NCBI RefSeq assembly: GCF_963259705.1
Contig: NC_081841.1
Span: forward strand, 34,251,358-34,315,357
Direction of reading: 5' to 3'
Length of the DNA stretch: 64,000 bases
From: Myotis daubentonii
Taxonomy: Eukaryota > Chordata > Mammalia > Chiroptera > Vespertilionidae
In this document: positions 11,301-23,814 of the stretch, piece after piece
How positions within the stretch are numbered: position 1 is the first letter of the stretch
Layout: each line of letters opens with the position of its first letter
Notes under the pieces: generated by a model
What the model was told of the DNA's origin: nothing
The model's input: the letters and a program-made list of their open reading frames with translations, nothing else
The model's database searches: none
Made by a program: the position numbers and the translations under genes

Positions 11301-12289
11301 TCTTTCAGTCTCAATGGCGTAGTCAAACTCATTAGGCTACCACTCAAAAACTATGCAGGTTAAAAGAAAAAGAGAGAGAGAGAGACAAAAACTGTGCAGG
11401 TAAGATACACAGCATGCAAGTCTGACAAACAAGTAAGTTACCATTTGTAAGATATCAATATTCTGGGTTTCTCTTCCATTTAGGTTTCTAAAATACTGTA
11501 AGTATTGGACAACTCATACAAATTAATCAGTTACTGACTGCTTTCAAAGCCATTGGTAATAAGGTAAGTTTTCTCACTTTATATAGTTTAATTTTAAGTG
11601 AATTTAGGTACCTGGAAACAGAAAAAAAATATTAAGAAGACTGGAAGGGTATGTTAAAACCATTTGTCACTATCTTGCTCTGTGAACCAAAATAACTAAA
11701 TATGGCCAATTACAAATTTTTCTTTGGGCCAGTCAGCTGGCCATCAAAAGTTATTTTGTCTATTTTGTAAAGTTATGTGAAGAACTCAAAGATTTTCACA
11801 GAAAATAAATGTCATAAGGATGGGAGGAGAATTAATAAAATTTGAAAACCTTAAACTGAACTAATTGATTTGGAGCTATATACTGGTTAGAAGCTATTTT
11901 CTGATAGAGGAGTGGAGAAAAATGTTTAACCCCGTTATGGCTATAAATACTGCGCCTCTTTCAAATTAAATCAATTTTCTTGATGAAACTAATTTCTTGC
12001 CTGAAAGGTATTAAAATAATTTTGTTATAGAGAAGCGTTTGCTACAGTTCTGCTCATTCTTCTACTGAAGCAAACGGTTCATTGTATGTGTCATGATATG
12101 CAAACTCTTTTTTCAAAAATGAGGGCATTTTGAAAACACTAGAAGATGTGAAATAAACTAATGTGCAAGATCCATTTTCAACTTCTTATACCAACCTGAC
12201 CTTTATTCCCACTGAGCTATACAAATGGTGTTTGTTTCTTCTTAAATCATTCTATCCTATTCTGAACATGAATATACAGCAATAATCAA
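8351..12289. other. repeat-poor tract, candidate conserved non-coding DNA
   Basis: Nearly 4 kb without any recognised transposon, next to dense repeats. The segment 9420-9790 keeps several CpG dinucleotides (for example CGTAGCGGTCG) and includes a 101-codon minus-strand frame (9467-9772) with no recognised similarity. A strong G-run cluster lies at 10342-10373. No exon could be supported. Constraint is inferred from repeat depletion only. Confidence 0.4.
10342..10373 (+). other. G-quadruplex-capable G-run cluster
   Basis: Runs of four, three, seven, four and six or more G lie within about 32 bp (GGGG-A-GGG-TTTGC-G7-C-GGGG-C-G6). They satisfy the standard four-tract quadruplex pattern in otherwise A+T-rich unique DNA. 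A splice-donor-like GTGAGT follows at 10381. Confidence 0.8.
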
Positions 12290-12835
12290 AGTAATGAAAA
12301 AAAAAACTGCAATGAGATATCACTTTTCTATCCAACTGATATAAATTTAAGAGATCTTAGTGCTTATAGCTGGAAGAAAAGAGATCCTTACATATCATTA
12401 GTGAGAGTGTGAATTTGTACATTTTGAGGGCAATTTTGGCAATATGTATGAAAATTTTAAAAGTGCACGATTTTCAGCCCAGCAATTCCATGACTAGTAA
12501 TTGATCATAGTAATTGATCTACATAATAATTTAAGGGTACACAGATACAAGCCTAAAAAAAATAGTCATTTGTAGCTTTATTTGCCCAAGTAAGTAATGG
12601 AAAACAACCCTGATGTCCATCACGAGGGAATTAAGATTATGACACCATTTTAGGGGGAGGAAGGAGGCAGTTCTCTATATACAGCAAGAGGATGTAACAC
12701 AAACTGCTAAAGTGGTTATCTCTGGGGAAAATGAAACGGTGAAGGCTTTTGCTTTCGCTCTGTAATTCCATTACTTTGGATATTGTTACAAATTTTTCTC
12801 TTATAACAGAAAAGCAACTAATATTTAAGAAGACA
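12290..12835 (+). mobile_element. ancient L1M 3' end
   Basis: Diverged L1 ORF2-end and 3' UTR sequence. Recognisable segments include GCAATGAGATATCAC, a TGTGAATTTGTAC-like stretch and CCTGATGTCCATCA, in the order found at the 3' end of old mammalian L1s. There is no clear TSD. Boundaries are approximate. Confidence 0.75.
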
Positions 12836-14214
12836 TATGTATAATCCTGTGAACTTGGAACTCAAGGCTCATTCACTTTCATATCATAAAACATATTTTA
12901 TTTAGATCACTGTTACATGATTTACTGCAGATGTGTTATAAAGGTTTTAACAACCAAAGCCATATTTCTCCGCTTCAGCTTATAAATAATCTCTAATATT
13001 TCCTTTGTTTCATAGAGCTTATGCTTCCATGTGAAATGTGTTTTTCTGAATATTTTGAATACATAAATAATATTCCAATTTAAGGTAATAACAGTAATTT
13101 CTATCTTATATTTTTTCAACCGTAACCAAGACACTAAAAGTGGGAAATGCTCAATAACTTGCTTTTTAGTAATTCAAAGAGAAAAAGAATTACTACTAAA
13201 GCTGTTATTCCAAATAAAAATTATATTATTTTCACTTGCCCTATATTTGTTAAACTTAATTTTTCACTTTCATACAACCAAGCCGTGTAACTATTTGTCT
13301 TTATGTATTGTTTGGATATAACATTTAAACAATCATTCTAAAAACACTAAGTTGCCTTAGACTAGCAGTATTACAGAATGATTTAACTGACTAACCACTT
13401 ATCAAAAGAGTGACAGGATTTTTCATTAACTATACAAATGGCTTTTTTTGGTTCTTTTAAATTACATGTGTAATTATTATCATAACAATATACACTGGGA
13501 GTCTCATTATACTACTGCAGAGAGTAAAGTCCCTGAATTAATATAATAGTTTTTTCCATCTAACTATACTTGGAACTTCAACCCAACTAGAAATATTCTT
13601 AATTTTGAAACCAAAAAACAGCAACCACAAATCTTCCCAAACATGAACTATGTTATCTCTTAAATGATGGTTCTAGAGTTATTCTGAGCTCAAGCCATTT
13701 AACTTACCACTTTTCAAATTGATCAAGGTGACCACCTATCCTGTTAGGAAGATTTAAATTCTCAGTGTAGTCAAGTAGGTGGTTTCACACCAAGTCATTG
13801 TTTTCTATATTGGAAAGGGGAAAGAAGAAAGCTTTCCTACTCTGCTTGTGTCGAACGTCTCTAACCTTAAGTCTATGTGGCTCTTCATGTAATTTGAAAT
13901 AAATCTGGCTGGAAGACCTTAAACAACATCCAGGTGTGATTCACTGCACCCTGAACAAAGGTGCTGCCCATGCGTTGATCTGAGACATGTGTGGAGTAGT
14001 GGATGCTGGAGATGCTCATAAAGCAAATGGAGGTAACTTGATAATCTGCTGGCTTCCTCTGCCTGGATCTTTCTATTCCTGCTGGCCTTCTCTGGGCATA
14101 TGTACCAGCTGGCAAGTTCTACACCTGGAACATTCTTCCCCCTACTCTTTGAGTAGGCAAGATAGAAGTGAAAGGTTAAGCAGTTGGGTGCTGGAGCAGA
14201 TCCCTAGGTTGGCA
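12836..14214. other. unique sequence
   Basis: No recognised repeat or gene. Short frames at 12922-13134 and 13885-14115 look like chance. Confidence 0.4.
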
Positions 14215-14370
14215 TCTTCTCAGTGCTTAGTTTCCCCTGCAAGCTGGCGTAAATAATAGTGCCATCCTCCCAGAATATTTGAGAGAATTAGATAAGTTGA
14301 CACAGATAAAACAAACATCACGGTGCCTGGGGCAGAGTTAATGAGCAATAGTGTTTTATCATTTATAATA
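14215..14370 (+). mobile_element. MIR SINE
   Basis: The MIR layout is visible: CTTAGTTTCCCCTGCAAG in place of the CTCAGTTTCCTCATCTG motif, then a GAGAATTAGATAA segment and GGTGCCTGGGGCAGAG. Old and diverged. Confidence 0.65.
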
Positions 14371-14379
14371 TTCACCTAG

Positions 14380-14740
14380 TTTCTGCCTAACTCATGTTTC
14401 AGGAATGCCTTCTCTAAATATTCTGATTAGGTCAAATCCTCCTATGAAAAGGCTCATCAAATTTACCCTTCTTTTCAAGCATTCATTACATTCACAGTTG
14501 TATACGTATTGGTTTATATAATTGTTTAATTAGCACTAATTTCTCTTATCACTACACTAGGCTGTGACTTTCATGATGGCTAACCACATGATTTGTGTTT
14601 TGAGAGTGTTTTTGTATCTTTTTTTGTTTATTTGTTTTTTGCTTTCTCCTTACCATTGTAACACCAAAATCTAGGATGTATCTAGAAAATAATAGATTAT
14701 AATAAATATTAGTGAATGAGTTAATGCATTGGTTAATGAT
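14380..14740 (+). mobile_element. LINE-2 3' end
   Basis: It resembles the L2 3' terminus: a CTGTGACTTTCATGATGG segment, an ACCATTGTAACACC-like core and a terminal AATAAATATTAGTGAATGAG. It lies close behind the MIR; L2 machinery is known to mobilise MIR. Confidence 0.6.
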
Positions 14741-15426
14741 TACAAAAAGTAGGAAATGAGAAGCAATTTAAAAAACAAAACAAAACATAGGCAACACACT
14801 TAAGGAATTTGCAAACAAGATGACTTGCCTAAGATCCAGCTGCAGAAGCTAATTCAATCTGATGCTCTACTTGACACCTTAGCACAAATGGGCAGATAGA
14901 GCAACACATTTGGTTCATTGAAATTTGAATTGGGGCCTAAGTAGCTTGGGGTTATGGAGGTAGGGCTGTGAGTGTATGTATGTACATGTACATATGTGTA
15001 CGTTATTTGGCCCACATCTAGAATTGGTGGCTGTGAAACTTAGCTAATTTTTAACAAAAATTAAATCCCAAAGAGTAACAACAATTAAATTTGACAAAGT
15101 AATAACATAAATAAAAGATATAAGACAGATAAAATATAGATCACCTAAAGAAAAGATCTATGGGAATACAGAATTCAAATTTAATACATAAGGAGGTAAA
15201 GAAAAAAATTCTTAGTGAAACAAAGAAAAAAATATCCATTTTGATATTTTTGTTTTAACCTGTGGAAAATTCTACATTCTACTTGTTCAAAAGAAAAAAA
15301 TGGCTTCAATGTGGTATTGTATAAGCATAAACTATTTTGTGTTTATTAGCTTACCTGTTGAGTGTTAATATCGTTGGCTAGTATCAAGTGACTATATCAG
15401 ATTTGGGCCTCGTTCAGCCTTTGGTC
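14741..15426. other. unique sequence
   Basis: A possible MIR scrap lies at 14800-14870 (ACTTGCCTAAGATC). Otherwise nothing recognised. Confidence 0.35.
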
Positions 15427-15682
15427 ATAAAATAAATCTATGGCCCAGCAGGCGTAGCTCAGTGGTTGAGTGTTGACCTATGAACCAGAAGGTCAGGGTT
15501 TGATTCCCGGTCAGGGCACATGCCCAGGTTGTGGCTTGATCCCCAGTGTGGGGCATGCAGGAGGCAGCCAATCAATGATACTCCCTCATCATTGGTGTTT
15601 CTATCTCTCTCTCTCCCTTCACTCTGAAATCAATAAAAATATATTTTAAAAAATAAACAAATAAAAATAAAATAAATCTATG
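15427..15682 (+). mobile_element. Ves SINE, older subfamily
   Basis: Body 15443-15666 with head GCCCAGCAGGCGTAGCTCAG, a damaged B box (GGTTTGATTCC) and an A-rich tail. A 16-bp duplication ATAAAATAAATCTATG sits at 15427-15442 and 15667-15682. Confidence 0.93.
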
Positions 15683-15756
15683 CCTTCAACATTACACAAT
15701 TGGTATGCATGTATATCAAAGTTTCGGCTTTAGTCTTGTTGAAACTTATATCTTAA

Positions 15757-16094
15757 CTAGTGGCCCAGTGTATGGATTCATGCACATTGAAAGGAAAATA
15801 ATTAGAATAAATATTTTAATATTGCTATTTGCCCTTTCTCTTAATGGACGCTGGTTGCTATCTGCCCCCCCACCAGTTCACCTGCCCTACCATCCCACCG
15901 TGGTCCTGCTGTCGACAGGGTCCATCGGGCCAGCAGCACCTCCACTGCTGCCTGCTGCCAGCGCCACGTCACCGATGCCCACCATATTCCGCACCACCCC
16001 CTGGTGGTCAGCACACATCATAGTGAGCAGTCAAACTCCTGGTCAAACTCCCAGTCTGGGGACAATTTGCATATTAGGCTTTTATTATATAGGA
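15757..16094 (-). mobile_element. HeliBat-type Helitron, 338 bp
   Basis: On the minus strand it starts TCCTATATAATAAAAGCCTA after a host A and ends CTAG before a host T. The pre-terminal hairpin is degraded (TGCATGAATCCATACAC). Its interior contains the CTCF-like core TGACCACCAGGGGG on the minus strand (15995-16010). No coding capacity. Confidence 0.9.
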
Positions 16095-17055
16095 TAACAT
16101 TTTTTCATAAAATGTCTACTTAGGTGCCATATCACATCAACTATTAAAAAACTGCTTATTTCAATTTGGGGGGATATCACCTTCCACATTGATTTTCTCA
16201 AATTATTATATCTATCCAAATACTATCTATTATTTATCAAACTGATTTTTAAAGGGTGTTTGAAATAAAATATTTTATGACAATCATATCAATCATTGTC
16301 TGTCATATAAAACTCAATGTTTCAAACTAAAAAAAGTGAAAGGAAATTAAAATAATAATCCCACACGAATGGTTATCAACCTAGCATCATACCACCTGAG
16401 GGAAACTGCAAGAAACTGAAAGCCAGGAATACATTCTCATGTTATCAACTTTCTTTTTTTAATTCTGAAATTTTGGCTCTTTTTGCCTATGTTCCACCAT
16501 ACTATAAACACTGACATGTTGGCAGCTAACCAAGTAATGATTGGAAAGTGCTTCAAGATTAAATATACTTGGAAGAGAAGTAGTGTACAGGTGCAAAGTA
16601 AGAGAAATTTTTTAAATGTTTCCAACAAAATGAGGAAGAAAACCCCCACTAAATTCTTCTTGAGCCATGTTTACACAAGAATAAAGTATTCCAACACCAC
16701 TATGAGGAAATGGGCTTGCCTGGCGTTGATTTATCTCCTTTATTAATGTATACACCCAATAGTTCCAAAAGGCTTTCAGATGGCTTATAATGAATTACAA
16801 AGTAAAAAGGCCATAAGTAAATGACACAGGAAAAGAGGTTTTATGAAATCGTCATAGAAAAAACTAAGCAACTTGGAACAAAAAAAATATATATAATGTT
16901 TCTACCAACCATTTCCAAAGGAAATATATGATGGTATATAAAGATCACTTTAAATACAATAAGCAAAAGCATATCTCTTCCTCAAGAAAAGAGAAATGTA
17001 CCAGCTCTCAACTACATGAGCGATTTATTTTTGAAGACGTCACAGAGGGGCATTC
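16095..17055. other. unique sequence
   Basis: Nothing recognised apart from short A-rich runs. Confidence 0.4.
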
Positions 17056-17059
17056 ATTC

Positions 17060-17640
17060 ATACAAATTAAAAATTACCAAGGGGCTCCTGTATGCCAGAC
17101 ACTGTGCCAGGAGGTAGGGACACCCAGGGGAGAAAAAATGGCCTGGTGTCTGCTTGGAACTTGTAGTTTAGGAAGGGAGATGAGCATTAATCAACCAATC
17201 ACAAAAGGATGAGTGTGTAATTCCTGGTGGAGATAGTTCTGTTGGGAAGGAATGTAACATGAGGGTAGACAATAAGGAACCATATCTAGACTACAGGTTG
17301 AGGGAAGACTGCACGAAGTTAAGCTGGAAATGAAATCTGTTCAATGACTAAGAGTTCACGCAGAAAAGAGGGAGGTTAGTTAGAAACATTAGAGAAAAGA
17401 GAAGAGTTTGTGGGAGGGCCAAGGGCAGGAGAGAGCTGGTGTTTTTGAGGACTAGAAGGAAAGATTAGAGTGGTTGAAGCACAGAGCACATAAGATAAGG
17501 CTGAGGAAGTTCTATGGGGGCTGGGAAGCAGAGTCTTGTGGGCATACTAAGTCTTTATCCTAAACCAATAAGGAGCTCTTGATGGCAGTTCAAGAAAGGG
17601 ACAGAAAAGTCAGAGACATTTCTATAAAACCATTTCTCAT
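17060..17640 (-). mobile_element. LINE-2 remnant
   Basis: Read on the minus strand it matches the known L2 3' region. On the + strand one sees the order TGCCAGACACTGTGCCAGG, then a GAAGCACAGAGCA segment, then AAGTCTTTATCCTAAACC and a GGAGCTCTTGATGGCAG stretch. Old, with many indels. Confidence 0.65.
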
Positions 17641-18876
17641 ACTGTCTCTATAGAGTCTAGGGGAATCTTTGTGAGGCTTTTTGTTCAAGACGAAGTTTTA
17701 CTGGACTTTTCAGAAAATAAATGATAGAGAAAGAATTGTGTTGAGCCTCCCTTTTCAGAGGAGGAAAAATAGCAACAACAGAATTTTCTGGAAGCACATT
17801 TTGAGGGACTTGAACGGGAGGCTTGTAGAGGAGAGCTTGAATTTAGCATGTGGGGATTTGCCTTTGGAGAGAAAATTCTTAGAGCAGCTTTTTTCAAACT
17901 CCATGTTCAGAGGGCCAATATTTCTGAGATAAATAGATTGCGGCCTTCTCTGGGAGCTGGGATGAAAAAAAGAAAAAAAAAGAAAGGAACTCAATGTTTT
18001 GTTCTGTAAGAAGGAAGAAACAGGGAGTTCCTTTCTTTTCTTCTACTTCCTTTTCTTTTGTTTAGCTTTGTTAGGCCCACGTTCTCACCCTCTCTCCTTC
18101 CTGCTCATCTTTTGACTGTAGGTTCTTTGTTGCGTGTGCTCCCTCTGTACAGTGCCTTTCTTTCTAACTTGGATTAGGTTCCTTATGTTTTTCAGAATAT
18201 TTTGTTCTCGGGTGATGTATGATAGTCACAAAGAAAATGATGAAGAGGATCTTTGCATTAAAAATGATCGAAGGAAGATGGTGCCAAGAAAAAAGCTTAG
18301 AAATCACACAATAGTTATCATTCATGGAGCTGGTGGTTAAAAACATGTCCCTTTAGTAGAAAAGATGACAAAGAATGACTGCTTGGCTGTATTGATCTAT
18401 CATGCCTATGCCATTGATCATCTCTCTGGACTGACAATAATATTTATCCTAAAGCAATAATTTTACACTTTCCCATCATATTACCCTGCACAGAATACTG
18501 CTTAGTAAATGCTTAGTTTTGAATGAAATGTTTTCTGTGTAATCAAGAAGGGAGAGTGACTACAAAGAGATCTTTCCTAGGTGTGTACCTGCCCTATAAA
18601 CCAAAATCCCTCCCATTTGAATGTTCTCCCAAGCAATCAGAGGTTCTAGCCTTTGATTTGTAAGGTTTTCCCCTTCAACTGTGAGTCAGTACCGATGAAA
18701 ATAATTCATTTTCTATATCTATAGAGAAATTGGGTCAAAACAGAAATATGGGTACATAAGTGATACATAACACAGGGCCTTTTTTAAAAAAATCTACCTG
18801 TTTTAGACCTTTCAGGGACAGGTTTCAGTGTTTTTTTCTTTTTCCTAATCTTACATCTAATCAGGCAACAGCCTGT
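17641..18876. other. unique sequence with short purine-rich runs
   Basis: Includes the AAAAAAAGAAAAAAAAAG run near 17965-17985 and several short frames on both strands. None has features of a gene. Confidence 0.4.
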
Positions 18877-18960
18877 AACTTTACTCATCATTACATATGG
18901 CCTATTGACAGTTGACAACAACTTTACTCATCATTACATATGGCCATTTACAGTTGACAG
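18877..18960. repeat. 43-bp tandem duplication
   Basis: The unit AACTTTACTCATCATTACAT...GACAGTTGACA occurs at 18877 and again at 18920 with only a few differences. Confidence 0.92.
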
Positions 18961-19378
18961 CTGCCAACCAGACAAGTTCACATGCGTCGCTTCACAATCA
19001 CATGGCATTGCAAAGCGTGGGGTGAGATACCAGGCCAACATGCCCTTGATCAGCCCAGAATGAACCACTGCAGCTAGAAACCATCTCACTGAGATAAAAC
19101 AGACCCCACACGTGTGCATTTAACCTCAGTATCTCACCATTAAAACACTACCACCACATTCAAATTAAATGGTCTTTGATTTCACTCAGTACTCTGAGAG
19201 CTCTTTTGTTCTGGTACTTACTTCTCATACTAGTACTTCTCTTCCTTTTCTATTCAATTTGATTTCCTTTATATGAAAGGGAAATGGTTTTGTGATATCT
19301 AGAACACAAGGAGTACCTGCTCCTTAAGAGAGAGAAGTAGGCATATCTCCACTTTGAACATGCCCAAGCACTGCTTTT

Positions 19379-19634
19379 AAATTCAGTGAATGAGCCGAAA
19401 CCGGTTTGGCTCAGTGGATAGAGCATCGGCCTGCGGACTGGAAGGTCCCAGGTTCGATTCTGGTCAAGGGCATATACCTGGGTTGCGGGCATATCTCCAG
19501 TAGGGGATGTGCAGGAGGCAGCTGATCGATGTTTCTCTCTCATCGATGTTTCTAACTCTCTATCTCTCTCCCTTCCTCTCTGTAAAAAATCAATAAAATA
19601 TATTTTAAAAAAAATAAATAAATTCAGTGAATGA
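19379..19634 (+). mobile_element. Ves SINE, young, first of a back-to-back pair
   Basis: Body 19394-19619. The A box is intact and the B box has one terminal change. A 15-bp duplication AAATTCAGTGAATGA lies at 19379-19393 and 19620-19634. The second Ves inserted into the right-hand duplication. Confidence 0.95.
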
Positions 19635-19873
19635 AAGATCATAGGGTTTGGCCGGCATGGCTCAGGGATTGAGCATGGACCTATGAACCAGGAGGTCATG
19701 GTTCGATTCCTAGTCAGGGCATATGCCCAGGTTGTGGGCTCGATCCCCAGTAGGGGGCATGCAGGAGGCAGTTGATCCCATGATTCTCTCTCATCATTGA
19801 TGTTTCTATCTTCCTCTCCCTTCCTCTCTGAAATCAATAAAGATATATTTTTTTTTAAATGAAAGATCATAGG
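19630..19873 (+). mobile_element. Ves SINE, second of a back-to-back pair
   Basis: Body 19646-19857, of an older-type head (GTTTGGCCGGCATGGCTCAG) but with an intact B box. Its own 16-bp duplication AATGAAAGATCATAGG lies at 19630-19645 and 19858-19873. Confidence 0.95.
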
Positions 19874-20569
19874 AGTTAGGAAACAATAGTTGAATCACAA
19901 AGATATAAACTTCAGAAATCTATCTGAACTGCCTATTTTCAACACCACCTCTAGTTTGAAGTATAGTGTAGAATAAAGTTGCTATTGGTAATACCTGAAT
20001 TGAAAATGGAAAGTCTGTAATGGTAAAGTTTTGTTATATATTGTATATGCATATAATAAACATGTAAAAATTTATGAAGAGCATCTTCCTCAATATAATG
20101 CATTCTCCTAGCACATTTTACATCTTGCAGTGTTGATGCATTCCAAGCAGGTCTTATGAAAAGGATTGTAGCCAAGACACAAATCACTTGCGGCCAGTGC
20201 TTTCTAACCTTTATTACCCCCAGCAAGAGATGAGAACTTTTGAGACACAGCCTAAACATGTCAAAAGGATGGTTTTTCCATTAGTTCCAGCAGGAGGAGC
20301 AAATGAAACTGCAGTTGTCCCTGGAACAGAGAAACTGACAGATTCACTAAAAGTTCAGCCATTGCAAGTTTTTGTTAAAAAGCACTTATGTTTGAAGTTC
20401 TGAAACTTCTTGGAATTCAAAAAGCTCAACGAAAAGTAACATGGACAATTGGGTTTTCCAAAACTCCATTTTAATTTAGCTTTTTAAATATTATGTCTAG
20501 TCATTTAGGGGGTTAATTCATTCAAAAGTACAAAGTAAGATTATTAAGAATTGGGATTAAGAATTATAA
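19874..20569. other. unique sequence containing a 71-codon frame
   Basis: A frame at 20188-20403 follows an acceptor-like pyrimidine tract ending CCCCCAG near 20223. Its residue composition is balanced, but no family was recognised and no donor site or neighbouring exon is seen. Not called as a gene. Confidence 0.3.
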
Positions 20570-20785
20570 ATTGGTGGTCATAATAATAATCATGAAGATG
20601 TAAAGTAAATGATAGGGAATGCAGTAAATAATATTGGAATATCTATGTGCGGTGCCAGGTGGGTGTTTGAAAGGAGAACCACTTTGTAAAGTCTCTGATT
20701 GTCTAAGTACTATGCTGTACACCTGAAACCAGTACCAAAAATATTGCATGTAAATTGCAATTAATAAACAAAATTTAAAGAGACA
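20570..20785 (+). mobile_element. L1 3' end, 5'-truncated
   Basis: It contains the mammalian L1 3'-UTR pattern ACTATGCTGTACACCTGAAAC, with a preceding GTCTAAGTA and a terminal TTAATAAACAAAAT A-rich tail. It is different from the 3' UTR of the L1 at 1549-2700, hence an older lineage. Confidence 0.7.
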
Positions 20786-23053
20786 ATTAAAATAATTTAG
20801 AGAGAATTATCACTAAAGCTACCCAAAGAATTCCAGCTCAGAGAATGTATGGCAGGGTATAATAAGTTAGATTATCCCAATAATTTCAGTTGAAAGGCAC
20901 TCAACTGAAACAGGCCATGATTCTGAATATTATATACTCGCTCTCATACTGAACATATTTCCCATTCAAAATATAAAACACCAGATTCCTAAATCACTTG
21001 TCTTTTATAATTACTATAGTGTTTTTTTTCTAATTAAACTTACATTCTAAGTATTACAGTAAAGACCAACATGCAGGACTAACTTTCCTACAGTTGGCAG
21101 TTATATTTTCTGTAGTGAAATACTCAAGAGAGAACTGTACAGTGTTTGGGTACCTACCAGCAACAGGCTGAGTGAGTCAGCTGAGACTAAGATTTTTACC
21201 ATTAAAGCATACTGTATTTCTTCAAGATAAATAACACGTTTTAGCTATTATTCTTATAAAACTGGTGTTTAGAGACTTTATTTGGTTCACTATTATCCTA
21301 ATTTTTTATAGATCTGATAAAATTTTAATTTTTTTCTAATGAACTACCAAAAGCACAAGAATGTTGCACAATATTAGTCCCAGAATATATGTCAGAGGTA
21401 TGACTTAGAATGCCAGGAAGTTCTATTCCCTCACTTAGTATTTCGATGACCTCCTTGAATTCCAAAAAAAGTTACTTTCTGCATTTAATAAAACATAATA
21501 AAATAACTACCACTTATTTCCTTGTCTCTTCTGGTCTAAGCCTATGTTATACCGTAAATCTAAATTTGACTGAAAGTTCCAATCTTCTTTAAGAGACATC
21601 CCAGTCCCTAGTGAACTAGGCCAGATATTCAAAAAAGGAATGGACAAGGCATATATTTTATCCATAGCCCAATAGACTTCAACATCACAAACCCAGCTAC
21701 TTAAAAAGTACTGCTAAAAAAAGAAGTGCAGATCTTTATTTGCTAGCTTAAGTTTAGTATTGTTTTTTGTTCTACAAATCTCAATCATTTTTGCCTTTGA
21801 CATTACAAAATGAACAAATCTCAGCTATGAGGACAGGGGAGAAAAAAAACATTTATGTAGTCTTATAAAAATGAACACATTCCCTAGGAAATAAACTCAT
21901 TTCTCCCACTCCATAGAGGGGAAAATGGCTATGATAAACATTAAATTGGGTCCCCTCTATGGAAAATTAGGAAAACAATGAAACTAATTAATTTCCTAAG
22001 TACCAGTCTTGTAAAAATAATAGCAAAGACCTATGAAAATATATCTCTAGTATCTGAGCCAAGAACAGTAGCTGTTATAATTTGCTACACTTGCCTTAGT
22101 TTTCACATAGAGAATGTGCGTGGTTTCACAGGTAATTGGTAGCCCTGAGCACATGTAACTTACAATCACTGAATGAAAAGATTTGCGTTGGTGAATTAAA
22201 ATGGAACAATTTCTCCAAAATAAAGGGAAAAGGGCAAAGAAAAGTTGAAGGGATTAATAGGTAAGCGTTTCATCTATTTATGCATTTAATTTGATGTTGT
22301 GAAAGCTTTAGGCATCTAAAAATATACCTCTTTTATTCTTGTAAGTCTGCAAGATTTGGCTTTTGGGATAGAAACAGTTTAGGTGGGGAGGAAATCATTG
22401 AATTCTGTATCTATGTTTAAAAAAAAAAAAGGGTTGACCATAACCCAAGGCCCTAGCTCCTGCAGAGTGCCTGTTGTTATGAAAGCAAGGTGCTCCACAC
22501 GATCTAATCATAGCACTAAACCTTGTTACAAGCCCTTTTACAGCTCCAATATCTGGGTTACATGGAAACACGCTGGAGAGCCTCCTTGTACTATGAAATA
22601 AATGTCATTCTGACTGGCATCCTCTCTTCCAGCAAGTAATTTCCCTCTGCTGATAAATCGATACAGCAAAAACAAATGAGAGCACACAATGGGCACAGTG
22701 AGGATTACATTTTTATTCATTTCAGAGCCCCTGCAGCCAAGTTTTTTAAGCACAATAGCAGAAAATGATGCATTGGAGCTAGGAAGCAAGAGAGATACAC
22801 AGAGACATTGAGATAAGAAAAGAAAGACAAAAGAGGGGAAAAAAGGAAAGAAATGGGAACAAAGAGAGAGCCAAGAGACTGGAGGCAAGTGTGTCCCTAC
22901 CAGGCAGTTCAGACACAAACTTTTGTTTGAGGGTAAAATTATTGTTTGAATTCCTTCCCAGCTCCTCATAGATATGACAGGGGAAACATGTGTACAGCCT
23001 TGTTTACTTCTTTATTCTGTAAGGTTGCAGATCATTTGAAAAGGATCTAAGAT
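20786..23053. other. unique sequence
   Basis: About 2.3 kb without recognised mobile elements. A 143-codon minus-strand frame (22538-22969) overlaps purine-rich DNA, and its serine- and leucine-rich, low-complexity translation looks accidental. Confidence 0.4.
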
Positions 23054-23301
23054 CTTACTCTTCTTTTTTTTTTTTAAATATATTTTATTGATTTTTCACA
23101 GAGAGGAAGGGAGAGAGACAGAGAGTTAGAAACATCGATGAGAGAGAAACATCGATCAGCTGCCTCACGCACATCCCCCACTGGGGAAGTGCCCGCAACC
23201 CAGGTACATGCCCTTGACCGGAATCGAACCCGGGACCCTTCAGTCCGCAGGCCAACGCTCTATCCGCTGTGCCAAACCGGCTTTGGCCCTTACTCTTCTT
23301 T
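23054..23301 (-). mobile_element. Ves SINE, full-length, young
   Basis: Body 23067-23288 on the minus strand with an intact B box (GGTTCGATTCC) and a long A tail seen as T on the + strand. A 13-bp duplication CTTACTCTTCTTT is at 23054-23066 and 23289-23301. Confidence 0.95.
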
Positions 23302-23814
23302 GATTGATTATTTATATCAACATCCACACATGAAAAATCATCTAGAAAAAACCCAGATCTAGAAATGGTAGAAGGGACACAGTCTATCTTTATTCATCTC
23401 CTGAGGTCTCCTCAAATCATTTCTGTTTTGTTGTCTTTAAGGCACAGATGGAAAGGGCAAACAAAAGAGAAGTAAGACCGCAGTGACTACTTATAAGAAT
23501 AATGGGAATTGTCATACAGGTATTGTTTAAAATTGATTTTATAAGTCCCTAAATAAATGAATGGGGTATCATATAAAAGAAACATGGCACATGTTTTCAA
23601 GTGAAAATTTTAAGAAATTTTGTCTTTGGAAAGGAAAAGAGAAGACTATTTCATAAAAACCCTCAACTCCCTTTGAAGGGATAGTATCACATTTCTATTA
23701 TTTAGCATTTAACTCTTCTTAAGGCAATGGAAGTGAAAATGAAAGAATTTAAAAGTCTTAATAAGGCTTTATAGATGATATGCTATTGTCATCCTTAAGC
23801 TCAAAATAAATTAT
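23302..23814. other. unique sequence
   Basis: Nothing recognised. Confidence 0.4.

Noticed and set aside
18134..18340. 68-codon frame with a charged middle
   Set aside because: Overlaps an antisense frame of similar length, with no family similarity and no exon signals that stand out.
19250..19870. 206-codon minus-strand open frame, the longest in the window
   Set aside because: It runs antisense through two Ves SINEs and their joined tails; its length reflects open SINE antisense frames, not a gene.
22538..22969. 143-codon minus-strand frame
   Set aside because: Low-complexity Ser/Leu/Phe-rich translation of a purine-rich stretch, with no recognised domain and no splice context.
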